DNA of 64,000 nucleotides from Thermoactinomyces vulgaris (lineage in GTDB: Bacteria > Bacillota > Bacilli > Thermoactinomycetales > Thermoactinomycetaceae): contig NZ_REFP01000012.1 of NCBI RefSeq assembly GCF_003688725.1, positions 62,001-126,000 of the forward strand, in the 5' to 3' direction. The translations under genes and the position numbers were made by a program. The notes below the pieces were generated by a model. It ran no database searches. It saw only the letters and a program-made list of their open reading frames with translations, and was not told the DNA's origin. Position 1 is the stretch's first letter. Each line of letters opens with the position of its first letter. Shown here piece by piece: positions 46,685-56,141 of this stretch.

Positions 46685-46724
46685 AACTTCGCTTTGGTTT
46701 CCATGGCCATACCAAATGCAACAT

Positions 46725-47291
46725 TTATTTCCGCACATTAAACTGGTTCATCGCTTGCAAAAAGTCTGACTTCACCCATTCATTCACCGCTTCTTTGGCA
46801 CGGTCAACGGCATCCAGCACCGTTTCCAGTTCTTCTTGGCGAAATGGGGACAAAACATAATCCGGAACCGAAAGATTTCCCGACGGCCGGTCAATGCCGA
46901 TCTTGATCCGCTTAAATTGATCCGTTCCCAAATGGCGGATAATGGATTTCATCCCGTTGTGGCCGCCTGAACTTCCTTTTAACCGCAAGCGGATTTGCCC
47001 GCACGGCAAATCGAGATCGTCGTAGATGACGCACAAATCCTCCAAATCCAGTTTCAACCAGTCCAATGCCGGCTTCACCGACTCCCCGGACAAATTCATA
47101 TAGGTCATCGGTTTCAATAAAATAACTTTCTCCCCGTGCACAAAGCCTTCGCCCACTTCGCCTTTCCACTTTTCTTTCCCCACGGGAATTCCCCATTGTT
47201 CACTCAGTTGATCAATCACCCAAAAACCGACGTTATGGCGTGTCCGCGCATACTGTCGCCCCGGGTTACCCAAACCGACTATTAGCTTCAT
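46725..47291 (-). CDS. pth: Peptidyl-tRNA hydrolase
   Basis: Releases peptides from prematurely dropped peptidyl-tRNA (188 aa; SpoVC in Bacillus). Motifs: VGLGNPGRQYARTRHNVGF with catalytic His20, KPMTYMNLSG, and DDLDLPCGQIRL. Lies downstream of rplY with a terminator between. Confidence 0.97.
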   Translation of the reverse strand: MKLIVGLGNPGRQYARTRHNVGFWVIDQLSEQWGIPVGKEKWKGEVGEGFVHGEKVILLKPMTYMNLSGESVKPALDWLKLDLEDLCVIYDDLDLPCGQIRLRLKGSSGGHNGMKSIIRHLGTDQFKRIKIGIDRPSGNLSVPDYVLSPFRQEELETVLDAVDRAKEAVNEWVKSDFLQAMNQFNVRK

Positions 47292-47352
47292 CCTGTACCT
47301 CCAACTTTCCCTGAACTCATCTCAATCCTTTTTATTTTATCATGGAATCATG

Positions 47353-47386
47353 AAAAAGGCGCAACCGGTAAGGATTGCGCCTTTTT
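47353..47386. terminator. Terminator of rplY (bidirectional)
   Basis: GGCGCAA (47358-47364) with TTGCGCC (47375-47381), flanked by A5 and T5, directly after the rplY stop. Confidence 0.9.
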
Positions 47387-47388
47387 CT

Positions 47389-47991
47389 TCATTCTGTTTC
47401 TTCCTCATCTGTATCTGTATCAACGGCTTTTTCTTCGTTGTCAATGTCTTCACTTTTGGCAGGAGGCACGACCGTAGCCACTGTTGTTTCCGGTTCGAAA
47501 TGAAGCAGTTCCACTCTGTCCGGCACCTTGATATCCTTTAACAACAGGGAATCCCCCACCTGCAGATGGGACACATCCGCTTCAATGGATTCCGGAATGT
47601 CGGACGGCAACGCCTTCACTTCGACCAAGCGGAGATGCTGTTCCAAAATCCCCCCGCTTTTCACACCGGCCGCTTCCCCCGTCAGGTGAACAGGCACCTC
47701 GACATGCAAAGGTTCATTCATTTCCACTTTGAGAAAGTCAATGTGCAAAATGGAAGATTTGATCGGGTCTCTCTGGATGTCTCGAACCATTACTCGATGC
47801 GTCTTGCCTGCTACGTTTAAATCCACAAAACCATTCGACTGAACTTGTTTTTGTGCTTCACTGTAATCAACCGCAAGCTTTACCGGATCCAATCCCTTGC
47901 CATATAAAATCGCCGGAATTTGGCCTTGTTTTCTCAAGGCATTTAAAGATCCGGTTTTTTCTCTTTTCACTGCTGTAATGGCATTCGACAT
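47389..47991 (-). CDS. rplY: 50S ribosomal protein L25/general stress protein Ctc
   Basis: Long (CTC-type) L25 of 200 aa: an N-terminal 5S-rRNA-binding beta-barrel (1-95) and a C-terminal TL5-like domain ending in an acidic tail. The ATG at 47991 has GGGGG eight bases upstream; the ATG at 47997 is too close to it. In Bacillus ctc is sigma-B induced; a sigma-B-like promoter is seen upstream. Confidence 0.94.
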   Translation of the reverse strand: MSNAITAVKREKTGSLNALRKQGQIPAILYGKGLDPVKLAVDYSEAQKQVQSNGFVDLNVAGKTHRVMVRDIQRDPIKSSILHIDFLKVEMNEPLHVEVPVHLTGEAAGVKSGGILEQHLRLVEVKALPSDIPESIEADVSHLQVGDSLLLKDIKVPDRVELLHFEPETTVATVVPPAKSEDIDNEEKAVDTDTDEEETE

Positions 47992-48020
47992 TTCCATATC
48001 CCCCTTCTATAAGAGGGAAT

Positions 48021-48046
48021 ATAACCTTTTTCACCGCGATCTAAAC
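48021..48046 (-). promoter_or_regulatory. Sigma-B-like promoter of rplY/ctc
   Basis: GTTTAG (48041-48046) and GGTTAT (48021-48026) separated by 14 bp on the minus strand, close to the sigma-B pattern GTTTAA-N(12-15)-GGGTAT found before Bacillus ctc. Whether this organism has sigma-B cannot be told from the window. Confidence 0.4.
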
Positions 48047-48109
48047 CTGATTTTGGAAAATCACATTTTGAAAGCCGTTACAAAAAGAAACTTTGTGCCG
48101 GATCCCGCC

Positions 48110-49057
48110 TCAGTCGAACAACTTGCTGACCGATTGCTCATTGTGAACCCGCCGGATGGCTTCACCGATCAACTCCGCCACCGAAAGAACGGTGACCTTG
48201 TCCAGTTGTTTTTCCTTCGAAAGAGGGATGGTGTCGGTCACCACCATCTCGGTGATGTTGGAGTCGCGAATCCGTTCAATGGCCGGTCCCGAGAAAACAG
48301 GGTGGGTACAACATGTGTATACTTCTTTGGCTCCGTATTCAAGCAAGGCATTGGCAGCCAGGGTAATGGTTCCTGCCGTGTCAATGATATCATCAATGAT
48401 GATCGCCGTTTTTCCTTTGACATCACCGACAATGTTCATCACTTCCGCCACATTGGGCTCCGGACGTCTTTTGTCGATGATCGCTATCGGAGATTCCAAC
48501 CGTTCGGCGAGACGACGGGCACGAATCACTCCGCCGTGGTCGGGGGAGACGACCACCACATCCCCCAGATCTTTTTTGATAAAATAATCAGCCAAAATCG
48601 GGACACCCATCAGGTGATCCACAGGGATGTCAAAGAAACCTTGGATTTGTGTCGCATGCAAGTCCATCGTAATGACCCGGTCCGCACCGGCTGTCTCAAT
48701 CAGATTGGCAACCAGCTTGGCGGTGATGGGATCCCGTGCCCGGGTTTTCCGGTCCTGCCTTGCATATCCGTAATAGGGAATCACCACATTGATGGTGCCG
48801 GCCGAAGCACGGCGCAAGGCATCCACAAAAACCAACAGTTCCATCAAGTTCTGGTTCACCGGATTGCATGTGGATTGAATCACATACACATCCGAACCGC
48901 GCACGCTTTCATCCAGCTTTACATGAATCTCTCCATCGCTGAATTTACCCACATGCGCTTTTCCGAGAGGAATATTCAAATGATCGCAAATGGCATGGGC
49001 AAGTTTCGGGTTGGAATTGCACGTAAAAACTTGTAGACGAGGGCTTACCGTAGACAT
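48110..49057 (-). CDS. prs: Ribose-phosphate pyrophosphokinase
   Basis: Makes PRPP from ribose-5-phosphate and ATP (315 aa). Motifs: [19 protein letters not shown], the PRPP loop [10 protein letters not shown]. The ATG at 49057 has GGAGG upstream and gives the family's usual N-terminus. 23 bp after glmU. PRPP serves hpt and purR regulation elsewhere in the window. Confidence 0.97.
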   Translation of the reverse strand: MSTVSPRLQVFTCNSNPKLAHAICDHLNIPLGKAHVGKFSDGEIHVKLDESVRGSDVYVIQSTCNPVNQNLMELLVFVDALRRASAGTINVVIPYYGYARQDRKTRARDPITAKLVANLIETAGADRVITMDLHATQIQGFFDIPVDHLMGVPILADYFIKKDLGDVVVVSPDHGGVIRARRLAERLESPIAIIDKRRPEPNVAEVMNIVGDVKGKTAIIIDDIIDTAGTITLAANALLEYGAKEVYTCCTHPVFSGPAIERIRDSNITEMVVTDTIPLSKEKQLDKVTVLSVAELIGEAIRRVHNEQSVSKLFD

Positions 49058-49080
49058 AGAAATTTGTTCCTCCAATTTTA

Positions 49081-50466
49081 TCATTTCTTCACACGCTTTG
49101 ATTTAATTTTATCCGCATAGCCGGACTTGTTTGTCTGACGCTCCCGCGCAATGGCCAAAGCTTTTTCAGGCACATCGTCGGTAATGGTGGAACCGGCCGC
49201 CACATAAGCGCCTTGTTCAACCGTAACGGGTGCCACCAGATTCACATTGCATCCGATAAACGCATCATCCTCAATGACGGTTTGATGCTTGTTCACACCA
49301 TCGTAATTCACGGTGATCACACCGCAACCGATATTCACTTTCTTGCCGACTTCGGCATCCCCGACATAAGCCAGATGGGAAATCTTGGTCCCTTCACCGA
49401 TTTTGGCTTTCTTCAGATCAATGAAACAACCGACTTTGGTCCGGTTTCCGAGTTCCGTTTTCGGCCGCACCAAGACATAAGGACCGACTTTGGCCTCTTC
49501 CCCGACCCTGCTGTCTTCCAGGACGGCATAACGGATGTTTGTTCCATCGGCAACCTCCACATCGGTCAGATCTGCTTGCGGGCCAATATGGCAGTCTTCC
49601 CCAATCACGGTTTTCCCTCTTAAAAATGTTCCCGGTTCGATCACCGTATCGGCGCCGATTTTCACATCGGCTTCAATATAGGTGTTTGCCGGATCGACAA
49701 TGGTGACACCATTTCGCATGTGTTCTTTAAGCAAACGCTGCTGCATCCATCGATTGGCTTCCGCAAGCTGGATCCGGTCGTTGACTCCCATTGCTTCCTC
49801 TTGGTCCCCGATCTCTTGTGCACCGATGGTTTCCCCTTGATCGCGCAAAATGGATAATACATCGGGAAGATAGTATTCACCTTGGGCATTATCGTTATTG
49901 ACCAGCGACAAAACGGAAAAAAGCTTTTGATTATCAAAACAATAAGTGCCAGTATTCACTTCACGGATTTGCCGTTCGGCATCCGTGGCATCTTTATGTT
50001 CGACGATGCGATCCACCTGCCCGTCCTCGCGCCGAACCACCCGTCCGTAACCGGAAGGATCATCCATGATGGCTGTCAAAACCGTGGCAGCCGCTTTGGT
50101 TTCCTGATGTTTCTCAATCAATTTTTGGAAGGTTTCCGCTGTGAAGAGAGGATGGTCCCCGTTTAATACCAGCGTGATCCCTTCTTCATTTTCCAACAAG
50201 GACCGGGCTTGCATCACCGCATGAGCGGTTCCGAGTTGTTCCTCTTGTTCCACAAAGTCAACTTGACCGCTCAAGTGCCCTTTCAACGCCTCTTTTTGAT
50301 GCCCCACCACCAAAATAGTTTTTTCAATCGCCAGCCGGTTCAATTGACCGATAATGTGATCAATCATAGGTTTTCCACAAACCGGATGCAATACTTTATG
50401 TTTTTTGGATTTCATACGGGTTCCTTTTCCCGCGGCCAAAATGACTGCATACACATGTTGTTGCAT
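49081..50466 (-). CDS. glmU: Bifunctional UDP-GlcNAc pyrophosphorylase/GlcN-1-P acetyltransferase
   Basis: Makes UDP-GlcNAc for peptidoglycan (461 aa). The N-terminal uridyltransferase has [11 protein letters not shown]; the C-terminal left-handed beta-helix carries hexapeptide repeats and the [16 protein letters not shown] acetyltransferase block. The frame is open 91 codons upstream, but the ATG at 50466 with GGGGG upstream gives the family start. The promoter lies directly upstream. Confidence 0.96.
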   Translation of the reverse strand: MQQHVYAVILAAGKGTRMKSKKHKVLHPVCGKPMIDHIIGQLNRLAIEKTILVVGHQKEALKGHLSGQVDFVEQEEQLGTAHAVMQARSLLENEEGITLVLNGDHPLFTAETFQKLIEKHQETKAAATVLTAIMDDPSGYGRVVRREDGQVDRIVEHKDATDAERQIREVNTGTYCFDNQKLFSVLSLVNNDNAQGEYYLPDVLSILRDQGETIGAQEIGDQEEAMGVNDRIQLAEANRWMQQRLLKEHMRNGVTIVDPANTYIEADVKIGADTVIEPGTFLRGKTVIGEDCHIGPQADLTDVEVADGTNIRYAVLEDSRVGEEAKVGPYVLVRPKTELGNRTKVGCFIDLKKAKIGEGTKISHLAYVGDAEVGKKVNIGCGVITVNYDGVNKHQTVIEDDAFIGCNVNLVAPVTVEQGAYVAAGSTITDDVPEKALAIARERQTNKSGYADKIKSKRVKK

Positions 50467-50503
50467 AACCCAAGTTCCCCCGTTTCTCAAAACTTCCTCC
50501 CTG

Positions 50504-50532
50504 AATATATCCCAATTGGTATGGGATTGCAA
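50504..50532 (-). promoter_or_regulatory. Promoter of glmU with an inverted repeat filling the spacer
   Basis: TTGCAA (50527-50532) and TATATT (50504-50509), 17 bp apart on the minus strand. ATCCCA (50509-50514) and TGGGAT (50522-50527) form a perfect inverted repeat that spans the spacer exactly, like an operator. A second TATAAT lies further upstream near 50580. Confidence 0.65.
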
Positions 50533-50603
50533 CCAATCCCCTTTGAACATCGTATAAAAACAATGCCCATCACCATTATAATCAAAAACCTTTGCCGACA
50601 ACG

Positions 50604-50643
50604 AAAAAATCACCCATTCCCGAAACGGAATGGGTGATTTTTT
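50604..50643. terminator. Terminator of spoVG (bidirectional)
   Basis: ATCACCCATTCC (50609-50620) with GGAATGGGTGAT (50627-50638), flanked by A and T runs, immediately after the spoVG stop. Confidence 0.92.
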
Positions 50644-50944
50644 ATACATCCACTTGCAACGCTTTATTCGGATCGGCTTGAGACTCCATCTCTCCTGCAC
50701 GGTGGTACTCGGCCAGCACAGCGGATTCAATCTTCTCACGGCTCATCGGAGAAATGGGATGGGCAATATCGCGAAACTCCCCGTCAGGAGTACGTTTGCT
50801 CGGCATTGCCACAAACATACCGTTATTTCCCTCAATCACACGAATGTCATGTACCACAAATTCACTGTCAAACGTGATGGATGCGATGGCGCGCATTCTT
50901 CCCTCACGGTTGACCCTGCGAAGTCGAATATCGGTAATTTCCAC
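50642..50944 (-). CDS. spoVG: Septation regulator SpoVG
   Basis: Small nucleic-acid-binding regulator (100 aa), with the family sequence ITDIRLRRV and [18 protein letters not shown]. Affects septation and many post-transcriptional targets. Starts at GTG with GGTGG upstream. It has a sigma-H type promoter like the classic Bacillus gene. Confidence 0.97.
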   Translation of the reverse strand: MEITDIRLRRVNREGRMRAIASITFDSEFVVHDIRVIEGNNGMFVAMPSKRTPDGEFRDIAHPISPMSREKIESAVLAEYHRAGEMESQADPNKALQVDV

Positions 50945-50995
50945 TAGATCCCACCACCTATTTTACAATGATGACTCAATTTGCTTATTTTTACT

Positions 50996-51020
50996 ATTCT
51001 AGGCAGCGGGATTAAATCCT
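50996..51020 (-). promoter_or_regulatory. Sigma-H promoter of spoVG
   Basis: AGGATTT (51014-51020) and GAAT (50996-50999), 14 bp apart on the minus strand, match the sigma-H consensus (AGGA-TT...GAAT). This is the same arrangement as the well-known B. subtilis spoVG promoter. Confidence 0.75.
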
Positions 51021-51054
51021 TCCATGAATGGATAAATTGACCAAATTTTCTTTT

Positions 51055-51435
51055 TTATCTATTTTTCTTTGCAATCACTTCTATTTCAATCAACACGTCT
51101 TTCGGCAAGCGGGACACTTCCACACACGAACGTGCCGGTTGGTGTTCTTTGAAGTACCCGCCGTAAATTTCGTTTACGGTTTGAAACTGGTTCATATCCC
51201 GGAGAAAGATCGTGGTTTTCACCACATGCTCCAAACCGCTTCCGGCAGCTTCAAGAACTGATTTTAAATTTTCCAGCACTTGCCGGGTTTGTTCCTCGAT
51301 TCCTCCCGCGACGAGTTTCCCGTCCGGGGTGAGCGGAATTTGCCCAGACGTAAAGATCCAATCCCCGGTTTCCACCGCTTGCGAATAAGGACCGATTGCT
51401 TGAGGCGCTTTGTCTGTTTGCACTTTTTTCAACAT
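51055..51435 (-). CDS. ridA: RidA family deaminase (YabJ)
   Basis: Hydrolyses reactive enamine/imine intermediates (126 aa). Typical blocks: [17 protein letters not shown], and [18 protein letters not shown] with the conserved Arg. The ATG at 51435 lies eight bases after GGAG, just inside the purR stop, so the two are coupled. The purR-ridA-spoVG order is as in Bacillus. Confidence 0.96.
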   Translation of the reverse strand: MLKKVQTDKAPQAIGPYSQAVETGDWIFTSGQIPLTPDGKLVAGGIEEQTRQVLENLKSVLEAAGSGLEHVVKTTIFLRDMNQFQTVNEIYGGYFKEHQPARSCVEVSRLPKDVLIEIEVIAKKNR

Positions 51436-51437
51436 GA

Positions 51438-52268
51438 TCATCGCTCCTTCCTGTCATCAAAAACATTTCCAACTTCCACTTGAACTTTCCTCTTTTTCAC
51501 ATCAATTTCCGTCACTTTGGCCAGTGACACATATTCATCCACCAACCGGTTCTCAGCAGGCTGTTCCAACATCACTCCGACTCCGACCACTTCTGCTTTA
51601 AATTCATTCAACAAATCCATCAGTCCCCGGACCGTGCCCCCGGCTTTCATAAAGTCGTCAATAATGAGGACACGGGCTCCTTCAGACAAGCTCCGCTTGG
51701 ATACGGATAACTGGCGCAACCGTCTGCTGGAACCCGAGACGGTGTGTACGGTCACGACGGAACCTTCGGTGACGCGGTAATCGTACCGGGCGATGGTGAC
51801 CGGAACCCCCAACAAAGCCGCCGTGGCATAAGCAATGGGGATTCCTTTGGTCTCGACGGTTAACACGGCATCGATGTTTTGTTCCTGAAACACCGTGGCA
51901 AAAATCCGCCCGATCTGATTCAGGAAAAAGGGGTCGCCCAACAGATCAGACAGATACAAAAAGCCGCCCGGCAAAATGCGTTCGGGACTGGATAATTTTT
52001 CGCACAACTCTTGCACGACCTTCCGGGCATGTTCCACGCCAAAACCCGGAATATAACGGACACCGCCGGCCGCACCGGCCACTGTTTCCAATTTGCCGTT
52101 TCCTTCCGAGCGCAACACCTCATCAATAATATCCAAATCTTCACTGATAGAGGATTTTGCCGCTTTATACTTCTCCGCAAAAACGGTCAGAGGAATCAAT
52201 CGATATGGATTGAACAGCAATTGGCGGATCATATCGGTTAATCGTGCACTCCGTTTCCACTTTTCCAT
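51438..52268 (-). CDS. purR: Purine operon repressor PurR
   Basis: PRPP-responsive repressor (276 aa): N-terminal winged helix (1-70) and a phosphoribosyltransferase-like domain with the PRPP loop [13 protein letters not shown]. In Bacillus it represses purine genes and is relieved by PRPP, made by Prs encoded 2.4 kb downstream. Confidence 0.97.
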   Translation of the reverse strand: MEKWKRSARLTDMIRQLLFNPYRLIPLTVFAEKYKAAKSSISEDLDIIDEVLRSEGNGKLETVAGAAGGVRYIPGFGVEHARKVVQELCEKLSSPERILPGGFLYLSDLLGDPFFLNQIGRIFATVFQEQNIDAVLTVETKGIPIAYATAALLGVPVTIARYDYRVTEGSVVTVHTVSGSSRRLRQLSVSKRSLSEGARVLIIDDFMKAGGTVRGLMDLLNEFKAEVVGVGVMLEQPAENRLVDEYVSLAKVTEIDVKKRKVQVEVGNVFDDRKER

Positions 52269-52309
52269 TCACTACCTCCGAAAAATCGAATGATATTGAC
52301 CGAAATATA

Positions 52310-53203
52310 TCACTTCGTTCGCTTTTCTTCAAGCAGCGGAACCTGTTTTTTTCCCAACATTCTCACGGCAAACACTTGCTGGCAAAAGCCTTTTAAACTG
52401 TTTACAATCCGTTTGGCCCTTTGTTCCTGCTTCACCAGCCCGAATACGGTGGGGCCGCTTCCGGACATCAACACCCCGTCCGCTCCAAAGAGCTGCATTT
52501 TTTCTTTTATTTTTTTCACAGTGGGATGCATGTGATGAGTCACCGGCTCCAATACGTTTTCCAGGTTTCGGACAACAGATTCATAATCTTGCCGTTTGAG
52601 TGCCTCGATCATCTTTTCCGTTTGCGGATGATGATCGATTTGGTCCACTTTCAGGTTTTGAAAAACATCCGCCGTGGATACACCGTGTCCCGGTTTGGCC
52701 AAAACAACCCAACAGGGCGGCGGTGCCGGAAGCGGTGTCAACTTTTCCCCTCTTCCTTTTGCCAGTGCGGTGGTGGAATAAACGCAAAACGGAACATCGG
52801 AACCAATCCCGGCCCCGATCTCAGCCAGTTCCTCCAAACTCCATCCCAAATTCCATAATTGATTCAATCCTCTCAAGACCGCCGCAGCATCGCTGCTTCC
52901 TCCCGCCAGGCCGGCAGCAACAGGAATCTGTTTATCGATGTAAATATGTACACCTTGAGAAATCCCCGCTTTTTCCCTCAACAATACCGCCGCACGGTAA
53001 GCGAGGTTCCTCTCATCCCTCGGGACAAATCCGGAACTCGAATCCAGGGTGATTTTTGAGTCCGGTCTCAAAGAAAGATCCACCCTGTCATACAAATCCA
53101 CGGTCGTCATGACCATCTCCAACTCATGATAACCATCCGGACGTTTATATAGCGCATCCAATGTCAAATTAATTTTAGCTGGTGCTTTGACTGATATAAA
53201 CAA
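52310..53203 (-). CDS. ispE: 4-diphosphocytidyl-2-C-methyl-D-erythritol kinase
   Basis: GHMP kinase of the MEP isoprenoid pathway (297 aa). It has the [11 protein letters not shown]-terminus and the ATP-binding glycine-rich loop [17 protein letters not shown], then [10 protein letters not shown]. Starts at TTG nine bases after GGAGG. Confidence 0.95.
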   Translation of the reverse strand: MFISVKAPAKINLTLDALYKRPDGYHELEMVMTTVDLYDRVDLSLRPDSKITLDSSSGFVPRDERNLAYRAAVLLREKAGISQGVHIYIDKQIPVAAGLAGGSSDAAAVLRGLNQLWNLGWSLEELAEIGAGIGSDVPFCVYSTTALAKGRGEKLTPLPAPPPCWVVLAKPGHGVSTADVFQNLKVDQIDHHPQTEKMIEALKRQDYESVVRNLENVLEPVTHHMHPTVKKIKEKMQLFGADGVLMSGSGPTVFGLVKQEQRAKRIVNSLKGFCQQVFAVRMLGKKQVPLLEEKRTK

Positions 53204-53317
53204 GATTGATTCCCTCCAATTTTCACACGGTCGCCATCCGCAAATTCCGGCACATGATTTTACTATTTTATCACGTTATGAGTCCGGACTAGTAGGTGGG
53301 AACAAATATTTTCCCGC

Positions 53318-53352
53318 AAAAAAAAGAGGCTCTCGGGATGCGAGAAGCCTCT
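53318..53352 (-). terminator. Terminator of sspF
   Basis: AGAGGCT/AGCCTCT stem (53325-53331 and 53346-53352) with inner pairing, followed by T8 on the minus strand. Confidence 0.85.
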
Positions 53353-53375
53353 TTAAAAAAGGAATGTCCCCGGTT

Positions 53376-53558
53376 TCACCTTGAACCTTGCTGTTTTAAA
53401 TACTCTTCCGCAAGCTGAACCGCTCTTTTCACCATATTACCGGCATCACGGGTGGTGATTCCACCCCATCCTTCGCGTTTGACCACATCATAAAAGCCAA
53501 GATCTTTTGCCAGTTCATACTTAAAGCTTTCAGACATGATTCCGCGCCGACGAGCCAA
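53376..53558 (-). CDS. sspF: Small acid-soluble spore protein SspF
   Basis: DNA-binding protein of the alpha/beta SASP family (60 aa), with [20 protein letters not shown] and [15 protein letters not shown]. Starts at TTG behind AAAGGAGGAG. A sigma-G-like promoter upstream fits forespore expression. Confidence 0.93.
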   Translation of the reverse strand: MARRRGIMSESFKYELAKDLGFYDVVKREGWGGITTRDAGNMVKRAVQLAEEYLKQQGSR

Positions 53559-53615
53559 GCGATCTCCTCCTTTGGTTCAGGGCAAATGGTTCAAGGGCAA
53601 AACACAGGGCTTTCT

Positions 53616-53644
53616 TATTATGCACCAAGCACCCGTAAGTATGT
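53616..53644 (-). promoter_or_regulatory. Sigma-G-like promoter of sspF
   Basis: ACATA (53640-53644) and CATAATA (53616-53622) on the minus strand, 17 bp apart, close to the sigma-G consensus GYATR-N17/18-CATWHTA. Confidence 0.6.
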
Positions 53645-53662
53645 AATCGCTTACAAAGGTAT

Positions 53663-53691
53663 GAAAAAAAAGAACACATTGGGATGTGTTC
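53663..53691 (-). terminator. Terminator of veg
   Basis: GAACACAT-CCCA-ATGTGTTC stem (53672-53691) followed by T8 on the minus strand, 5 bp after the veg stop. Confidence 0.92.
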
Positions 53692-53695
53692 ATAG

Positions 53696-53977
53696 TTATT
53701 GCGCAGATCTTACATATTTCACAGGTATTTGTTCATTTTCCCCGCTGTAAACCGTCAATTCAACGGATTCCGTCAGTATATCTGCATAGCTGTATGAAAC
53801 ACGGCTGAAAGCGTGATCCTCATCCAGCTTGACAACGAACACAGAAGGATATGTCTCTTCTAAAATGCCAGTTCGCTCAATGGTCTTACGGCGTCCGCTA
53901 TTGGCTTTAAGGCGAATTTTTTGCCCGATAAAACCATCCAGAGTGCATTTGATTTCAGATAAAGCGTTTTTGCCCAT
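53696..53977 (-). CDS. veg: Veg protein
   Basis: Abundant small protein (93 aa) with the Veg fold start [16 protein letters not shown] and [10 protein letters not shown]. In B. subtilis it stimulates biofilm formation through SinR. Two tandem near-consensus promoters precede it, consistent with very high expression. Confidence 0.96.
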   Translation of the reverse strand: MGKNALSEIKCTLDGFIGQKIRLKANSGRRKTIERTGILEETYPSVFVVKLDEDHAFSRVSYSYADILTESVELTVYSGENEQIPVKYVRSAQ

Positions 53978-54002
53978 TTTACGACCACCTCACTTATAGT
54001 CG

Positions 54003-54031
54003 ATTATACTACAAGCGAAGTGAAAAGTCAA
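54003..54031 (-). promoter_or_regulatory. veg promoter P2
   Basis: TTGACT (54026-54031) and TATAAT (54003-54008), 17 bp apart on the minus strand. Confidence 0.88.
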
Positions 54032-54038
54032 ATTTTGT

Positions 54039-54068
54039 ATTATAGCAAGGGGACAACAATTTTGTCAA
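54039..54068 (-). promoter_or_regulatory. veg promoter P1
   Basis: TTGACA (54063-54068) and TATAAT (54039-54044), 18 bp apart on the minus strand, just upstream of P2. Confidence 0.85.
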
Positions 54069-54099
54069 TAATATTTTCGCATATTTATTCCTTTTTTTC

Positions 54100-54573
54100 T
54101 CATTTGGTAAACCGGTCGGCCACCGCGCTGGCGGCGTAAGATTCCGGTTTGATTTTCGCTGTATATCCAACGGATGTCACCCATCCGACCACTTCTTGAA
54201 TCAGCTTCCTCGTTTCCCCTTGTTGTCCGACATCGAGATGGATTTCCATCGGGATATCCACAAAGAATCCAAAGAAGCCGTTTTTCTTCAACGTTTCAAC
54301 GGCTTTCAAACTGTATTCCGTTTCCCGGTAGATCCGGTAACGCAAGTCACGAATGGCGGCATGGCGATATTTCGTGTAAAAGAAAATCGCCCCTTTGCCA
54401 ATCCGCTGCACGATGAGCGCCGTGACAAAGATCGTTTCATTCTCCCGGGTTTGCGAATCGGTTCCGATCACCACTTTATATTGGGCATCCGGATCCTCTT
54501 GCAGATATCCCCGGATATCCATAATCATTTCATTCAGGCTTCTTCTACCTTTTCTCGGATGATAAAATTTCAC
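54100..54573 (-). CDS. YkuK/DUF458 family RNase H-like protein
   Basis: Protein of 157 aa with the DUF458 signature VVIGTDSQT and a later HLDVGQQGETR, an RNase H-like fold by family. The biochemical role is not established. It starts at GTG seven bases after GGAGG. It sits where yabG (coat protease) is found in B. subtilis, which is not in the window. Confidence 0.85.
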   Translation of the reverse strand: MKFYHPRKGRRSLNEMIMDIRGYLQEDPDAQYKVVIGTDSQTRENETIFVTALIVQRIGKGAIFFYTKYRHAAIRDLRYRIYRETEYSLKAVETLKKNGFFGFFVDIPMEIHLDVGQQGETRKLIQEVVGWVTSVGYTAKIKPESYAASAVADRFTK

Positions 54574-54622
54574 GGAACAACCTCCATCGACTCAGGATAT
54601 GGTTGATCCGAGACTCCGTTGG

Positions 54623-55501
54623 TTAAAACGATATCTTTTTCCGATCAAGCACTTCAGCCAAGACTGCAAATTCTTCCAAATCCAATGTTTCGGCGCGTCG
54701 TTTCGGATCAATTCCCGCTTCAGACATCCATTTTTCCAGTTCTTCTTTTGAAACGGAAGACAACAGATGAGAATGAAGCGAATTCAACAAGGTTTTCCGA
54801 CGCTGATTAAATGCGGCCCGGACCATTTTGAAAAAGGCTTGTTCATCCGGAACCCGCACCTTCGGCTCTTTTCTAAGCGTCAAACAAACCACCTTGGAAT
54901 CAACCTGCGGCCGCGGAACAAACACATGGCTCGGAACCCGCCCCACTTCTTCGACTTCCGCATAATACTGCACAAGAACCGACAAAGAACTGTAATCTTT
55001 GGTTCCCGGTGCCGCTTTCAGCCGGTCCGCCACCTCTTTTTGGATCATGATGACAATATTTGTAAGCGGCAGCCGTTCTTCGAGCAAGCGGACCAAAATC
55101 GGTGAAGTGACATAATAAGGCAGGTTGGCCACCACATGAAGGGAGCCGGTATCCCGAAAATGTTCTGCAACCACTGTTTTCAAATCCACTGTCAGTGCAT
55201 CTGCATTTATTATTTCCACATTGTCATCATTTTGAAACAAATCTTCCAAAATCGGGATTAACCGTTGGTCGATCTCGATGGCCACCACTTTTCCCGCCGC
55301 CTGTGCCAAACGCTCCGTCAAAGCCCCGATTCCCGGTCCGATTTCAATGACCCCGGATTTTTTGGTCAGCGAAGCCGCATGGATAATCTTGTCCAATACA
55401 TGGGAATCGGTTAAAAAATTTTGTCCCAGGCTCTTTTTCAGTTGGATTTGGTGTTCACTGAGCAATTTTTTCGTTCTTGCTGAAATCGGCTTTTCTTTCA
55501 T
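54623..55501 (-). CDS. rsmA: 16S rRNA (adenine(1518)-N6/adenine(1519)-N6)-dimethyltransferase
   Basis: KsgA-type methyltransferase (292 aa), with SLGQNFLTD, IEIGPGIGALTERL, and the NLPYYVTSPIL catalytic loop. Dimethylates the two adenines near the 3' end of 16S rRNA. The ATG overlaps the rnmV stop by 4 bp. Confidence 0.97.
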   Translation of the reverse strand: MKEKPISARTKKLLSEHQIQLKKSLGQNFLTDSHVLDKIIHAASLTKKSGVIEIGPGIGALTERLAQAAGKVVAIEIDQRLIPILEDLFQNDDNVEIINADALTVDLKTVVAEHFRDTGSLHVVANLPYYVTSPILVRLLEERLPLTNIVIMIQKEVADRLKAAPGTKDYSSLSVLVQYYAEVEEVGRVPSHVFVPRPQVDSKVVCLTLRKEPKVRVPDEQAFFKMVRAAFNQRRKTLLNSLHSHLLSSVSKEELEKWMSEAGIDPKRRAETLDLEEFAVLAEVLDRKKISF

Positions 55502-56058
55502 TGTGTGCTTCCTTTCTCCTTCAGATAATCCAGCGCTTCTGCAATTTCTTCCCTGGTGATGCGCAAAACATGCAACCGCCGGTAAAATTGTTTGGCATTG
55601 GCGTAACCGATGCCAAGCCGTTCAGCCACCTGCTCCCGCAGTTTCCGGGAACCGGCATCACCGGCAAATCCCAAGTCCATATATTCTTCCCATGTCAGCG
55701 GAGGCTGCACCGTATCCTCTTTTTGGGCCGTACGGACTTTGGCCAAAGCTTCGATGATATCCTCCGCCTTGGCATGTTCAATTCCGATTTTGCGGTTTCC
55801 TTTCGCTTTTTTGGGGGATAAAAAAGCATGTTTGGCCCCGGGCACTTCCCTGGCAATTTTCTTGCGGATCTGTTCGCCGGCATAATCCGGGTCGGTAAAG
55901 ATAATGACTCCCCGTTTCTGTTGGGCCCGTTTGATTTCAGCCAGCACATACGGCTCCAATGCCGAACCCTGTGTCTCAATCGTATCGGCTTCGACCGCTT
56001 TTTGGATCGCGATCGTATCATTTTTTCCTTCGACAACAATCACTTCATACACTTTCAC
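55498..56058 (-). CDS. rnmV: Ribonuclease M5
   Basis: Matures 5S rRNA (186 aa). The Toprim domain shows VVEGKNDT and TDPDYAGEQIRKK, followed by the C-terminal DUF4093 region. Starts at a GTG behind GAGG. Adjacent to rsmA as in most Firmicutes. Confidence 0.95.
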   Translation of the reverse strand: MKVYEVIVVEGKNDTIAIQKAVEADTIETQGSALEPYVLAEIKRAQQKRGVIIFTDPDYAGEQIRKKIAREVPGAKHAFLSPKKAKGNRKIGIEHAKAEDIIEALAKVRTAQKEDTVQPPLTWEEYMDLGFAGDAGSRKLREQVAERLGIGYANAKQFYRRLHVLRITREEIAEALDYLKEKGSTQ

Positions 56059-56090
56059 ACGTTCTCTTCCTCTCGCTCCACATTTTCCGA

Positions 56091-56126
56091 AAAAAGGCCA
56101 ATGAGGAATGCACCTTCCCATTGGCC
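56091..56126 (-). terminator. Terminator of tatD
   Basis: GGCCAATG (56096-56103) with CATTGGCC (56119-56126), then T6 on the minus strand, 16 bp after the tatD stop. Confidence 0.85.
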
Positions 56127-56141
56127 CGCAAAAACATTATT

